Notes under the pieces: generated by a model | The model's input: only the letters and a program-made list of their open reading frames with translations | What the model was told of the DNA's origin: nothing | Databases searched by the model: none | Translations under genes and position numbers: made by a program | Shown: positions 16,201 to 24,085 of the stretch, piece after piece | How the letters are laid out: each line of letters starts with the position of its first letter | Position numbering within the stretch: the first letter of the stretch is position 1 | Assembly (NCBI GenBank): GCA_024405155.1 | Contig: JAKSPC010000019.1 | Span: 1 to 41,327, forward strand | Direction of reading: 5' to 3' | Origin: Lachnospiraceae bacterium | GTDB lineage: Bacteria > Bacillota > Clostridia > Lachnospirales > Lachnospiraceae | Length of the DNA: 41,327 nt

Positions 16201-17091
16201 ATGCCGATATTCGCTGCGGTCATCATGATCCTGATCGCTCTGTTTCTTCTGGAGAGCGAAATGGAAAAGCTTAGGCTCACTACCTGTGAGTACCACCTGA
16301 CGACGACGAAGCCTGTACGACTTACCGTCGTTTTTCTTTCTGACCTGCACGATTATCTGCCGGCGCGCCACGATGTGAAGAAGATCACGGATGCGGTGGA
16401 TGCGGCACATCCGGATGTTATCTTTCTGGGCGGCGACATGATCACCGTGTCAAAGTACCGGAAAAATCCCGTGCCGGAGACGAAAGCGGCTTTGGAGCTT
16501 ATCCGTCTTCTTGCAGAAAAATACCCGGTCTGTTATGCCGAAGGAAACCATGAGGCCAGATTCGCGCAGAAAGATCCGGAGGGTTACCGGGCTTATGTGG
16601 AAGAAGTAAAGAAGCTGGGCGTCCGTTACCTGGTGCAGGAGGGCACGGAGGCTGCGCCGCACGCGGAAGTCTATGGCATCACCCTGCCGGAAGAATGCTT
16701 TCAGTCTCTGCTGTTTAAACAGAAAGAGACCGTTCATCTGCCGGAAGGATTTCTGGAGAACATGCTGCCAAAAGGCGGGCGGGAGGAAGAAATGTACCGC
16801 ATCGGCCTCATTCACAGTCCCCGGTACTTAAACGATGCGGCCAAAGCGGGATTTGATCTGGTGCTCTCCGGGCATTTTCACGGCGGAACTGTCCGCCTGC
16901 CGGACGGAAGCGGGCTCATGACGCCTCAATACCAGTTTTTCGTGAAGGAATGCTCCGGCACTTTTACCAAAGAAAATACCACCATGATCGTTAACCGCGG
17001 CCTTGGCACCCACAGCATAAAGATCCGCTTTAATGACATTCCGGAAGTGAGTGTGATAAAAATTGAGGGAACCCATCACCTACAGGCTTGA
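16201..17091 (+). CDS. Membrane-anchored metallophosphoesterase (YkuE/YaeI-like)
   Basis: The product is 296 residues with an N-terminal membrane segment (IFAAVIMILIALFLL). A calcineurin-like catalytic domain carries the metal ligands in FLSDLHDYL, FLGGDM, EGNHE, IGLIHSP and LSGHFHGG. Relatives act on nucleotides, UDP-sugars or lipids at the membrane face; the substrate is not predictable here. The ATG at 16201 follows GGAAAGGAG. The frame is open upstream through the tRNA, which is not coding. The scpA gene begins inside its last 29 bases, so translation is coupled. Confidence 0.88.
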   Translation: MPIFAAVIMILIALFLLESEMEKLRLTTCEYHLTTTKPVRLTVVFLSDLHDYLPARHDVKKITDAVDAAHPDVIFLGGDMITVSKYRKNPVPETKAALELIRLLAEKYPVCYAEGNHEARFAQKDPEGYRAYVEEVKKLGVRYLVQEGTEAAPHAEVYGITLPEECFQSLLFKQKETVHLPEGFLENMLPKGGREEEMYRIGLIHSPRYLNDAAKAGFDLVLSGHFHGGTVRLPDGSGLMTPQYQFFVKECSGTFTKENTTMIVNRGLGTHSIKIRFNDIPEVSVIKIEGTHHLQA

Positions 17092-17860
17092 GACATTGGA
17101 TTTCGACGGTCCGCTGGATCTGCTCTTAAGCCTCATTGAGAAAAATAAATACAGCATTTTTGACATCCCCATTACGGAGATCACCCGCCAGTACCTGGAA
17201 TACGTGGAAAAGCTGAAAGAAAAGGACATGGACATCATCTCCGAATTCCTTCTTATGGCGGCAACGCTTCTGGAGATCAAGACAAAAATGCTCCTGCCCA
17301 GGGAAAAGGACGAACAGGGCGAAGAGATCGATCCCCGGAAAGAGCTTGTGGAACGGCTTATTCAGTATAAGAAATACCGCATGCTGGCGGATGAACTGGC
17401 AGATGCCGGCGACGAAGCAGCCCGTTTTGTCTATAAAGAGGAAACTCTTCCTGCGGAGGTGAAAGAGTACGTGCCGCCCATTGATCTGGATAAGTTCCTG
17501 AACGGTGTCACGGCGGAAAGCCTGGGCCGTATCCTGGAAGAAGTCCTGAAACGCAAGGAATACCGGGCGGATGCCGAGCGCGCCGATTTCGGCGTGATCA
17601 GAAAAGAACGGATGCCTCTGGGCCGCCGTATCAGGAGCCTGGTAAAGTACGCCCGGAAAAAGCGCACGTTTTCTTTTAAGGAAATGCTGGAGGCAAACTA
17701 CACCAGGGAAGATGTGGTGGTGTCATTTCTGGCCGTACTGGAACTTATGAAAATGGGCCGCATCGAGGCCGCGCAGAAGGATGACGGCGATATCGCACTT
17801 ACCGTAAAAGAGACCATCGATACCGACGATCTGGATCTGGAAGGGATCGTAGACGAATAA
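17063..17860 (+). CDS. scpA: Segregation and condensation protein A
   Basis: This is the kleisin subunit of the Smc-ScpAB condensin, which compacts and segregates the chromosome. The 265 residues include the signature LETLDFDGPLDLLLSLIEKNKYSIFDIPI and EFLLMAATLLEIKTKMLLP. A C-terminal winged-helix region follows (KRTFSFKEMLEANYTREDVVVSFLAVLELMKMG). No ATG is available. I take the TTG at 17063, which overlaps the preceding gene and has only a weak ribosome site; a TTG 11 codons later is less likely because it cuts into the conserved N-terminus. The stop overlaps the scpB start by one base. Confidence 0.92.
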   Translation: MREPITYRLETLDFDGPLDLLLSLIEKNKYSIFDIPITEITRQYLEYVEKLKEKDMDIISEFLLMAATLLEIKTKMLLPREKDEQGEEIDPRKELVERLIQYKKYRMLADELADAGDEAARFVYKEETLPAEVKEYVPPIDLDKFLNGVTAESLGRILEEVLKRKEYRADAERADFGVIRKERMPLGRRIRSLVKYARKKRTFSFKEMLEANYTREDVVVSFLAVLELMKMGRIEAAQKDDGDIALTVKETIDTDDLDLEGIVDE

Positions 17861-18465
17861 TGACAGGCGAAGAAGTAAAAACCAAAACGGAAGATCCGGC
17901 GGATTATACCGGTGCCGTGGAAGCGGCTCTTTTTGCGCTGGGCCGGGAAGTCAGCATTTCCGAGCTTGCCAAATGCGCAGGCTGCCGGGAGTCCACGGCC
18001 AGAAAAGCGGCCCGCACCCTGGCGGATGATTTCGAGATCCGCGGCAGCGGCATCCGCATCCGCGAATTTGACGGCTGCTTTCAGATGTGCACCGCCCCGG
18101 AATACTATGAATCCCTGATCCGTGTGGTGACCATCCCCAAAAAGCCGGTGCTTACCGACGTGGTCATGGAGACACTGGCCATCATCGCCTACAAGGCGCC
18201 CACCACCAAAGTGGACATCGAAAAGATCCGCGGCGTCAATTCCGACCACGCGGTGAACCGCCTGATCGAATACGGACTGGTGGAGGAATGCGGCCGGCTG
18301 GATGCTCCGGGAAGACCGGTGCTGTTTAAGCCCACGGAAGAATTCTACCGCCGTTTTGGTGTGAAAGATAAGAGCGAAATGCCGAACCTGAGCCCGGATG
18401 CCCAGGCGGAGATCGAAGCCCAGGCCGAAAAAGAGGCGCTGGAAGCTATCCCGGTGACCACGTAA
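17860..18465 (+). CDS. scpB: Segregation and condensation protein B
   Basis: The winged-helix dimer partner of ScpA in the Smc complex, at 201 residues. YTGAVEAALFALGREVSISELA opens the first winged helix. The central VLTDVVMETLAIIAYKAPTTKVDIEKIRGVNSDHAVNRLIEYGLVEECGRLDAPGRP is strongly typical, as is TEEFYRRFGV. The acidic tail is poorly conserved, as usual. The start overlaps the scpA stop (TAATG), and dut follows after three bases. Smc itself is not in the window. Confidence 0.95.
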   Translation: MTGEEVKTKTEDPADYTGAVEAALFALGREVSISELAKCAGCRESTARKAARTLADDFEIRGSGIRIREFDGCFQMCTAPEYYESLIRVVTIPKKPVLTDVVMETLAIIAYKAPTTKVDIEKIRGVNSDHAVNRLIEYGLVEECGRLDAPGRPVLFKPTEEFYRRFGVKDKSEMPNLSPDAQAEIEAQAEKEALEAIPVTT

Positions 18466-18468
18466 ACC

Positions 18469-18909
18469 ATGGAAAAAGTAACGCTGAAGATCAAATACCA
18501 TACCGACGCCATCGAAAAACTGGCCTACATCGACGGAAAATCCGACTGGATCGATCTGAGGGCAGCCAGACGCTACGAGCTCAAAAAAGGCGACTGGCAG
18601 CTTATCGACCTGGGCGTATCCATCGCATTGCCGGAAGGCTATGAGGCCCACGTGGTGCCCAGAAGTTCCACCTACCGCACCTGGGGCCTTCTGCAGACCA
18701 ACTCCTGCGGCGTCATCGACAACACCTACAGCGGTGACGGCGACGTGTGGATGGTGCCCATGCTGGCCACCCGCGACACCGTAGTGGAAGTGGGAGACCG
18801 CATCTGCCAGTTCCGCATCATGAAAAACCAGCCGCAGATCATCTTCGATGAAGTGGAGCATCTGGATGGCATAAACCGCGGCGGCTTCGGAACTACGGGA
18901 AGAAAGTGA
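18469..18909 (+). CDS. dut: dUTP diphosphatase (dUTPase)
   Basis: It hydrolyses dUTP to dUMP, keeping uracil out of DNA and feeding dTMP synthesis. The 146 residues carry trimeric dUTPase motifs: LRAARRYELKKGDWQLIDLGV, HVVPRSSTY, TNSCGVIDNTYSGDGDVWMVP, GDRICQFRI and the C-terminal NRGGFGTTGRK that closes over the active site. The usual aspartate of motif III is present in GVIDNTY. Its start lies three bases after scpB with no clear ribosome site, so translation is probably coupled. It precedes nrdD, another deoxynucleotide gene. Confidence 0.93.
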   Translation: MEKVTLKIKYHTDAIEKLAYIDGKSDWIDLRAARRYELKKGDWQLIDLGVSIALPEGYEAHVVPRSSTYRTWGLLQTNSCGVIDNTYSGDGDVWMVPMLATRDTVVEVGDRICQFRIMKNQPQIIFDEVEHLDGINRGGFGTTGRK

Positions 18910-18914
18910 TTCAT

Positions 18915-19100
18915 AAGCCGTGTTTCGGTATCTGGGCGAAAGCGCATTGCGGAGGCTTTTCAGATTTTCAAGGTTTCCGAGCCCGTAAAGCAGAGGTCCT
19001 TGAGCGAAGCGAGTGGCACCCTCTGCGGGGGCGCAGGAAAGCTTAGAAAATCGAAAAACGGAGCAACCAGCGCGCTCGGACAGATACCGAGACGCGGCTT
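18915..19100 (+). repeat. Intergenic palindromic element (dut-nrdD), ACCAGC subclass
   Basis: The arms AAGCCGTGTTTCGGTATCTG (18915-18934) and its complement at 19081-19100 differ at only two of 20 positions. Conserved motifs are ATTGCGGAGG (18946-18955) and CGGAGCAACCAGC (19059-19071). The inner core of about 100 bases (CTTTTCAGATTTTC ... GAAAATCGAAAA) is nearly identical in the copies at 29683 and 39382 and is itself partly self-complementary. It starts six bases after the dut stop. Confidence 0.8.
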
Positions 19101-19104
19101 ACAA

Positions 19105-19120
19105 ACACAACATCTAGTAT
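19105..19120 (+). promoter_or_regulatory. Candidate NrdR box
   Basis: ACACAACATCTAGTAT resembles the 16-base NrdR box (consensus close to ACACWATATATWGTGT): the central C, A, A, T, T, A and G positions fit. NrdR represses ribonucleotide reductase genes when dATP is high. A second box, common in pairs, is not obvious. Confidence 0.5.
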
Positions 19121-19142
19121 TTAAGAAAAAAGTTCGGTAATA

Positions 19143-19174
19143 CATATTGCGTTTTCTACGCAATATGCTACAAT
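19143..19174 (+). promoter_or_regulatory. Promoter of nrdD with overlapping palindrome
   Basis: TTGCGT (19147-19152) and TACAAT (19169-19174) are 16 bases apart. A perfect inverted repeat, CATATTGCG (19143-19151) and CGCAATATG (19159-19167), covers the -35 hexamer and spacer. This makes it a good candidate operator for a repressor. Confidence 0.6.
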
Positions 19175-19249
19175 AAACACTGCGCGCCCCGCACGAAAGA
19201 CCTGCATATAGAAAGCGCATTCATTATCGGTGAGTATGAGGAGCAGACT

Positions 19250-21655
19250 ATGATCAATGTAATCAAACGAGACGGAAAAGTAGTTGATTTCGACCTTTCC
19301 AAGATCTCAGAAGCCATGAAAAAGGCCTTCAAGGCCACAGACAAGGAGTACAACACAGACATTCTGGAACTGCTTGCATTACGTGTCACTTCTGATTTCC
19401 AGAAAAACATGCGCGAAGGGCTCATCGGCGTGGAAGACATCCAGGATTCCGTAGAGCACGTGCTGGAGCAGGCCGGCTACACTGACGTTGCCAAGGCTTA
19501 CATCCTTTATCGTAAGCAGCATGAGTCCATCCGTAACGTATCCCAGACCGTTCTCGATTACAAAAAGGTCATCGACAACTATCTGAAAGTAAACGACTGG
19601 CGTGTAAAGGAAAACTCCACCGTTACCTATTCCGTAGGCGGACTGATCCTTTCCAATTCCGGTGCCGTGACCGCCAACTACTGGCTGTCCGAAGTGTATG
19701 ACGAGGAGATCGGCGAAGCCCACAGGAACGCTGACCTGCATCTCCATGACCTTTCCATGCTCACAGGCTACTGCGCAGGCTGGTCCTTAAAGCAGCTCAT
19801 TCAGGAGGGCCTCGGCGGCATCACCGGAAAGATCACCTCCTCCCCGGCAAACCACCTTTCCACCCTCTGCAACCAGATGGTAAACTTCCTGGGCATCATG
19901 CAGAACGAGTGGGCAGGCGCGCAGGCGTTCTCCTCTTTTGATACCTACCTTGCTCCCTTTGTAAAGATCGATAATCTTTCCTACAAGGAAGTGAAGCAGT
20001 GCGTGCAGAGTTTCATCTACGGCGTCAATACGCCTTCCAGATGGGGCACGCAGGCACCGTTTACCAACGTAACGCTGGACTGGACCGTTCCGGCCGACAT
20101 GGCAGAACTTCCCTGCATCATCGGCGGCAAGGAATGTGACTTCAAGTATAAAGACTGCAAGAAGGAAATGGACATGGTCAACAAAGCCTTCATCGAGATT
20201 ATGATCGAAGGCGACTCGAACGGCCGTGGATTCCAGTACCCCATTCCCACATACTCCATCACCCGTGATTTCGACTGGTCGGATACCGAAAACAACCGTC
20301 TCCTGTTTGAAATGACGGCAAAGTACGGCACGCCTTATTTCTCCAACTACATCAACTCCGACATGGAGCCCTCCGATGTGCGTTCCATGTGCTGCCGTCT
20401 GCGTCTGGATCTCCGTGAACTCAGAAAGAAGTCCGGCGGATATTTCGGAAGCGGCGAATCCACAGGCTCCATCGGCGTGGTCACCATCAACATGCCCCGT
20501 ATCGGATATCTGGCAGCTGATAAGGAAGACTTCTACAAGAGACTGGACCGCATGATGGACATTGCGGCAAGAAGCCTTAAGGTAAAGAGAGAAGTCATCA
20601 CCCGTCTTCTGGATCAGGGTCTGTATCCGTACACAAAGAGATATCTGGGCACCTTTGCCAACCACTTCTCCACCATCGGACTGGTGGGCATGAACGAGGC
20701 CTGCCTCAATGCCAAGTGGCTGAAGAAAGACCTCACCCATCCGGAAGCACAGGAATTCACCAAGGAAGTGCTCAATCATATGAGAGAGCGTCTGTCCGAT
20801 TATCAGGAACAGTACGGTGACCTGTACAACCTGGAAGCAACACCCGCAGAGTCCACTTCCTATCGTCTGGCAAAGCACGATAAGGAAAAATACCCCGACA
20901 TCATCACCGCAAACGAGGCATCCGGCGTACCGTATTACACCAACTCCAGCCACCTGCCCGTAGGCTACACCTCCGACATCTTCGATGCTCTGGACGTGCA
21001 GGACGATCTGCAGACCCTTTACACCTCGGGTACCGTATTCCATGCGTTCCTGGGTGAGAAGCTTCCCAGCTGGGAGAGCGCGGCAAAGCTGGTACGCACC
21101 ATTGCGGAAAACTACAAGCTGCCTTACTACACCATGAGCCCCACCTACTCCGTATGTGCGGACCACGGTTACCTTATCGGCGAGCATTTCGAGTGCCCCA
21201 TCTGCGGCAAGAAGGCAGAGGTATACAGCCGTATCACCGGCTACTACCGTCCCGTACAGAACTGGAACGACGGCAAGAGCCAGGAATACAAGGACCGTCG
21301 GGAATATGACGTAAACTCTTCCTATGCCATCCACAAGGATCTGGAAGCAGGACGTTCCGGCGTGAAGGACGAAAAAGGTGAGCAGCTCACCGTGGACACC
21401 CTGGATGCAGGCGTGACCATCCGTCCCGACGTTCCCACCCTGTTCAAGACATCCACCTGCCCCAACTGCAAGCTGGTATGCCAGAAGTTCGACGCAGCAG
21501 GCGTGAAGTATGACGTGGTGAACTGCACCGAGGATCCGGAGACCGCAAAGAAATACGGGATCCAGCAGGCCCCCACGCTGCTCATCGGAAATGAGCGTTA
21601 TAAAGGCGCCGGCGCTATCCTTGCCTGGGCCCGTGAGCAGGCACTCGTAAAATAG
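19250..21655 (+). CDS. nrdD: Anaerobic (class III) ribonucleotide reductase fused to a redoxin domain
   Basis: It reduces ribonucleoside triphosphates to deoxy forms by glycyl-radical chemistry. The product is 801 residues. Residues about 2-95 are an ATP-cone (INVIKRDGKVVDFDLSKISEAM). The barrel follows. Zinc-type cysteines lie in VCADHG and CPICGK, and the radical glycine is Gly664 in SRITGYYR. After that, residues about 722-801 form a glutaredoxin/NrdH-like domain with CPNC at 737-740 and QQAPTLLI with the cis-proline. Typical NrdD ends near the glycyl loop, so this is a fusion. GAGGAG precedes the ATG. The activase gene nrdG is not in the window. Confidence 0.93.
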   Translation: MINVIKRDGKVVDFDLSKISEAMKKAFKATDKEYNTDILELLALRVTSDFQKNMREGLIGVEDIQDSVEHVLEQAGYTDVAKAYILYRKQHESIRNVSQTVLDYKKVIDNYLKVNDWRVKENSTVTYSVGGLILSNSGAVTANYWLSEVYDEEIGEAHRNADLHLHDLSMLTGYCAGWSLKQLIQEGLGGITGKITSSPANHLSTLCNQMVNFLGIMQNEWAGAQAFSSFDTYLAPFVKIDNLSYKEVKQCVQSFIYGVNTPSRWGTQAPFTNVTLDWTVPADMAELPCIIGGKECDFKYKDCKKEMDMVNKAFIEIMIEGDSNGRGFQYPIPTYSITRDFDWSDTENNRLLFEMTAKYGTPYFSNYINSDMEPSDVRSMCCRLRLDLRELRKKSGGYFGSGESTGSIGVVTINMPRIGYLAADKEDFYKRLDRMMDIAARSLKVKREVITRLLDQGLYPYTKRYLGTFANHFSTIGLVGMNEACLNAKWLKKDLTHPEAQEFTKEVLNHMRERLSDYQEQYGDLYNLEATPAESTSYRLAKHDKEKYPDIITANEASGVPYYTNSSHLPVGYTSDIFDALDVQDDLQTLYTSGTVFHAFLGEKLPSWESAAKLVRTIAENYKLPYYTMSPTYSVCADHGYLIGEHFECPICGKKAEVYSRITGYYRPVQNWNDGKSQEYKDRREYDVNSSYAIHKDLEAGRSGVKDEKGEQLTVDTLDAGVTIRPDVPTLFKTSTCPNCKLVCQKFDAAGVKYDVVNCTEDPETAKKYGIQQAPTLLIGNERYKGAGAILAWAREQALVK

Positions 21656-21671
21656 TTACAGTTTCATAACA

Positions 21672-21767
21672 GCGCCGGTGGATTGCGACGCGTGAGTGCT
21701 TTGCACCGAGTAGCAGCTTGCTGCTCCCGAAGGTGCAAACACTCACCGAGCATGGTACCGCCGGCGC
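21672..21767 (+). repeat. Intergenic palindromic element (nrdD-trxB), TGGTACC subclass
   Basis: The outer arms GCGCCGG (21672-21678) and CCGGCGC (21761-21767) pair. Conserved motifs are TGGATTGCGACGC and CCGAGCATGGTACCG. The private inner hairpin GTGAGTG-TTTGCACC/GGTGCAAA-CACTCAC, topped by GTAGCAGC/GCTGCT, differs wholly from that of the 12781 copy. The central outer pair is C-G here and G-C there, a compensatory change. Confidence 0.75.
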
Positions 21768-21791
21768 GTCTGTAAGAAAGCAGGTAATGAA

Positions 21792-22715
21792 ATGTACGAT
21801 ATCATCGTGGTGGGCGGGGGTCCCGCCGGCATGACAGCGGCGCTTTATGGCGCCCGGAACGGGAAGACCGTCCTGGTGATCGAGAAAGCAGCCTTCGGCG
21901 GCCAGATCACATACTCCCCCAGAGTGGAAAACATTCCCGGTTTCGCCTCCGTAAGCGGGACCGAGTTTGCCGATAAATTCATGGATCAGATCCTTTCCCA
22001 GGGTGTGGACGTGGAACTGGACGAGGTCACCGGCATCGAAGACGGCGGCAGCAAAAAAACAGTCACCTGCGCTTCCGGCAATACCTTCGAGGGAAAGACC
22101 GTCATCCTGGCAAACGGTGTGAAGCACCGCATGCTGGGCATCGAAGGAGAAGAAGATCTGGTGGGAAACGGCATTTCTTTCTGCGCCGTATGTGACGGCG
22201 ATTTCTACACCGGAAAGACCGTCTGCGTGGCGGGCGGCGGCAACTCTGCTTTCGTGGAGGCCGTGCTTCTTGCCGAAAAGTGCGGCAAGGTCATCATGCT
22301 GCAGGATCTTGCGGAGTTCACTGCCGATGAAAAACTTAAGAAAGAGCTTCTGGGACACGGCAACGTGGTGTCTTATTTCAATACAAAGATCACAGGCTTT
22401 GACGCAGATCCGGAAACCGGTTTCCGCGGCGTAAAGATCATGGATAAAGTTACCGGAAAAGAACAGCAGATCCCCTGTGACGGTCTGTTTGTGGCCATCG
22501 GTCTGATTCCGGACAACGACCCCTTCGCCGGTCTGGCACAGCTGGATGATCGCGGCTATTTTGCTTCCGATGAGAGCAGCCTCACGAAGACCCCCGGTGT
22601 CTTTGCCGCGGGTGACTGCCGGAAAAAAACGGTGCGCCAGGTGACAACTGCCTGCGCCGACGGCGCTCAGGCGGCACTGGCAGCCTGTGCCTATCTGAGA
22701 GAAACGGAGAAATGA
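21792..22715 (+). CDS. trxB: Thioredoxin reductase-like flavoprotein
   Basis: An FAD-dependent disulfide reductase of 307 residues. The N-terminal VVGGGPAGMTAALYGARNG is the FAD site, the redox pair is CAVC (131-134), and the C-terminal FAADGDCR-like segment (VFAAGDCRKKTVRQVTTACADGAQAA) is typical. The second nucleotide motif is GGGNSA (148-153), but the NADPH-specific HRRxxxR is replaced by MLQDLAEF (169-176). So it may use NADH or another donor. Position just after nrdD suggests that it feeds electrons to the fused redoxin domain. It is followed by coaX after one base. Confidence 0.9.
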   Translation: MYDIIVVGGGPAGMTAALYGARNGKTVLVIEKAAFGGQITYSPRVENIPGFASVSGTEFADKFMDQILSQGVDVELDEVTGIEDGGSKKTVTCASGNTFEGKTVILANGVKHRMLGIEGEEDLVGNGISFCAVCDGDFYTGKTVCVAGGGNSAFVEAVLLAEKCGKVIMLQDLAEFTADEKLKKELLGHGNVVSYFNTKITGFDADPETGFRGVKIMDKVTGKEQQIPCDGLFVAIGLIPDNDPFAGLAQLDDRGYFASDESSLTKTPGVFAAGDCRKKTVRQVTTACADGAQAALAACAYLRETEK

Positions 22716-22716
22716 C

Positions 22717-23484
22717 ATGATCCTTGCCATCGACATGGGCAACTCCAACATAAAGATCGGCGTGGTCAAAAATCCGGGCGAGATCTTTGAGGAAAGAGTG
22801 AAGACGGAATATGACAAGACCAGTTTCCAGTATGCGGCGGACATTTTTCTGATGCTTCAGTACTACGGATTTTCAAAGGAAGAGTTCGACGGTGCCATCA
22901 TTTCGTCCGTAGTCCCTTCCCTGACCCCCGTTTTAAGCGCCGCTGTCAACAAGATCCTGGGAAAACGTCCCCTGATAGTGAACGGCGATATGAAAATGCA
23001 CGTGGGGCTATCCGGGCTTGCCGATAAGACCGGTCTGGGGGCCGATCTCATTGCGGCGGCGGAGGGTGCTTATAAAAGCTATAAGCTTCCCTGCATCATC
23101 GTCAACATGGGGACTGCCACCACCATGACCATGGTGGATAAGGACGGGGAGTTCCGGGGCGGCGTGATCCTTCCCGGCATGAAGACTTCTCTCAATGCGC
23201 TTACCTCAAGCGCGGCGATCCTGCCGGATATCCGGCTGGATCATCCCGGAAGCGCCATCGGTTTCAACACGGAAGAATGCATGCGGAACGGCATCATCTA
23301 CGGAAACGCTTCCCAGATCGACGGAATCACCGCGCGCATGGAAGAAGAGATCGGAGAGCCCTGCACGGTGGTGGCTACCGGCGGTATGGCAAAGTTCTGT
23401 GTGAGTGCCTGCAGACGGAAGGTGACCCTGGACGATAAGATCATCATGACCGGCCTTCTGTCACTTTATGAGCTGAATCGGTGA
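22717..23484 (+). CDS. coaX: Type III pantothenate kinase
   Basis: It phosphorylates pantothenate, the first step of CoA synthesis, and is not inhibited by CoA. The 255 residues start MILAIDMGNSNIKIGVV, the phosphate-1 motif. Other motifs are GLGADLIAAAEGAY, IIVNMGTATTMTMVD with the catalytic aspartate region upstream, GGVILPGMKTSLNAL, and VVATGGMAKF. The start lies two bases after the trxB stop, so the pair is coupled. A long AT-rich promoter region follows. Confidence 0.94.
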   Translation: MILAIDMGNSNIKIGVVKNPGEIFEERVKTEYDKTSFQYAADIFLMLQYYGFSKEEFDGAIISSVVPSLTPVLSAAVNKILGKRPLIVNGDMKMHVGLSGLADKTGLGADLIAAAEGAYKSYKLPCIIVNMGTATTMTMVDKDGEFRGGVILPGMKTSLNALTSSAAILPDIRLDHPGSAIGFNTEECMRNGIIYGNASQIDGITARMEEEIGEPCTVVATGGMAKFCVSACRRKVTLDDKIIMTGLLSLYELNR

Positions 23485-23571
23485 TTTTTGAACTTTTTTC
23501 GTTTTTGTTAGATTGAATTTACATTTTTGTAATTATTTTACTGTTTTAGTCGAAACATTGTAAGAAAATCG

Positions 23572-23599
23572 TTGACATAATATTTTTTTGCGATATACT
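23572..23599 (+). promoter_or_regulatory. Strong promoter of the 71-residue membrane protein gene
   Basis: A perfect TTGACA (23572-23577) and TATACT (23594-23599) are 16 bases apart, set in about 100 bases of AT-rich sequence. The leader contains an 8-bp inverted repeat, TTTTCGGA and TCCGAAAA, around 23613-23643. Confidence 0.75.
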
Positions 23600-23671
23600 A
23601 TGGTTAAAGGTTTTTCGGACGTAATTGAATATTTATCCGAAAAGTGCAATTTTTACTTGTGAGGGATAAAA

Positions 23672-23887
23672 ATGAACAACCTGGGTATTATCATGATGGT
23701 GGCACTGATCGCCGGAAGCATTACCGTAGTCGTATCTACCATTGGCCTCATCGTGGATCACAAAAGGAATAAGGCGAAGAATCGCGAGAAGAGAAGGCAG
23801 CAGATCTCCGCGATCAATTCCCGTACCATCCTCACATACAAGGAAAACCTCAGAGCGGATGCGGAACATTACCGCCGCCGTGCTTAA
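23672..23887 (+). CDS. Small single-pass membrane protein
   Basis: The product is 71 residues. Residues about 4-28 (LGIIMMVALIAGSITVVVSTIGLIV) form one membrane segment. A strongly basic tail follows (DHKRNKAKNREKRRQQ and HYRRRA at the end), so the tail should stay in the cytoplasm. GAGGG lies seven bases before the ATG. It has its own strong promoter and its own terminator, so it is a separately expressed, probably abundant, small protein. I recognise no family. Confidence 0.75.
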   Translation: MNNLGIIMMVALIAGSITVVVSTIGLIVDHKRNKAKNREKRRQQISAINSRTILTYKENLRADAEHYRRRA

Positions 23888-23936
23888 GTTCGTCCGCCGG
23901 AAGCGTCCGGCAGCCGTCACTCCCAATAACCATCCG

Positions 23937-23967
23937 GGCCCGCCGCAGAGACGGGCCTTTTCTTTTT
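23937..23967 (+). terminator. Terminator of the small membrane protein gene
   Basis: GGCCCG (23937-23942) pairs with CGGGCC (23952-23957) over a nine-base loop, followed by TTTTCTTTTT. Confidence 0.8.
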
Positions 23968-23999
23968 CCCGGAGGGTGGGGTGAAACATGAGGCAACGG

Positions 24000-24028
24000 T
24001 TGACACGGTGGGGCGAAAAAAGTACAAT
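24000..24028 (+). promoter_or_regulatory. Promoter of the cell-surface cluster
   Basis: TTGACA (24000-24005) and TACAAT (24023-24028) are separated by 17 bases. It precedes the lipoprotein gene. No later promoter is evident before the ABC permease, so 24086-29682 may be one transcript. Confidence 0.75.
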
Positions 24029-24085
24029 GATAGAGGTGTAAATGGGCGCAGAGCCCGCACGTATCAATAAGGAAAAGACAGAATT

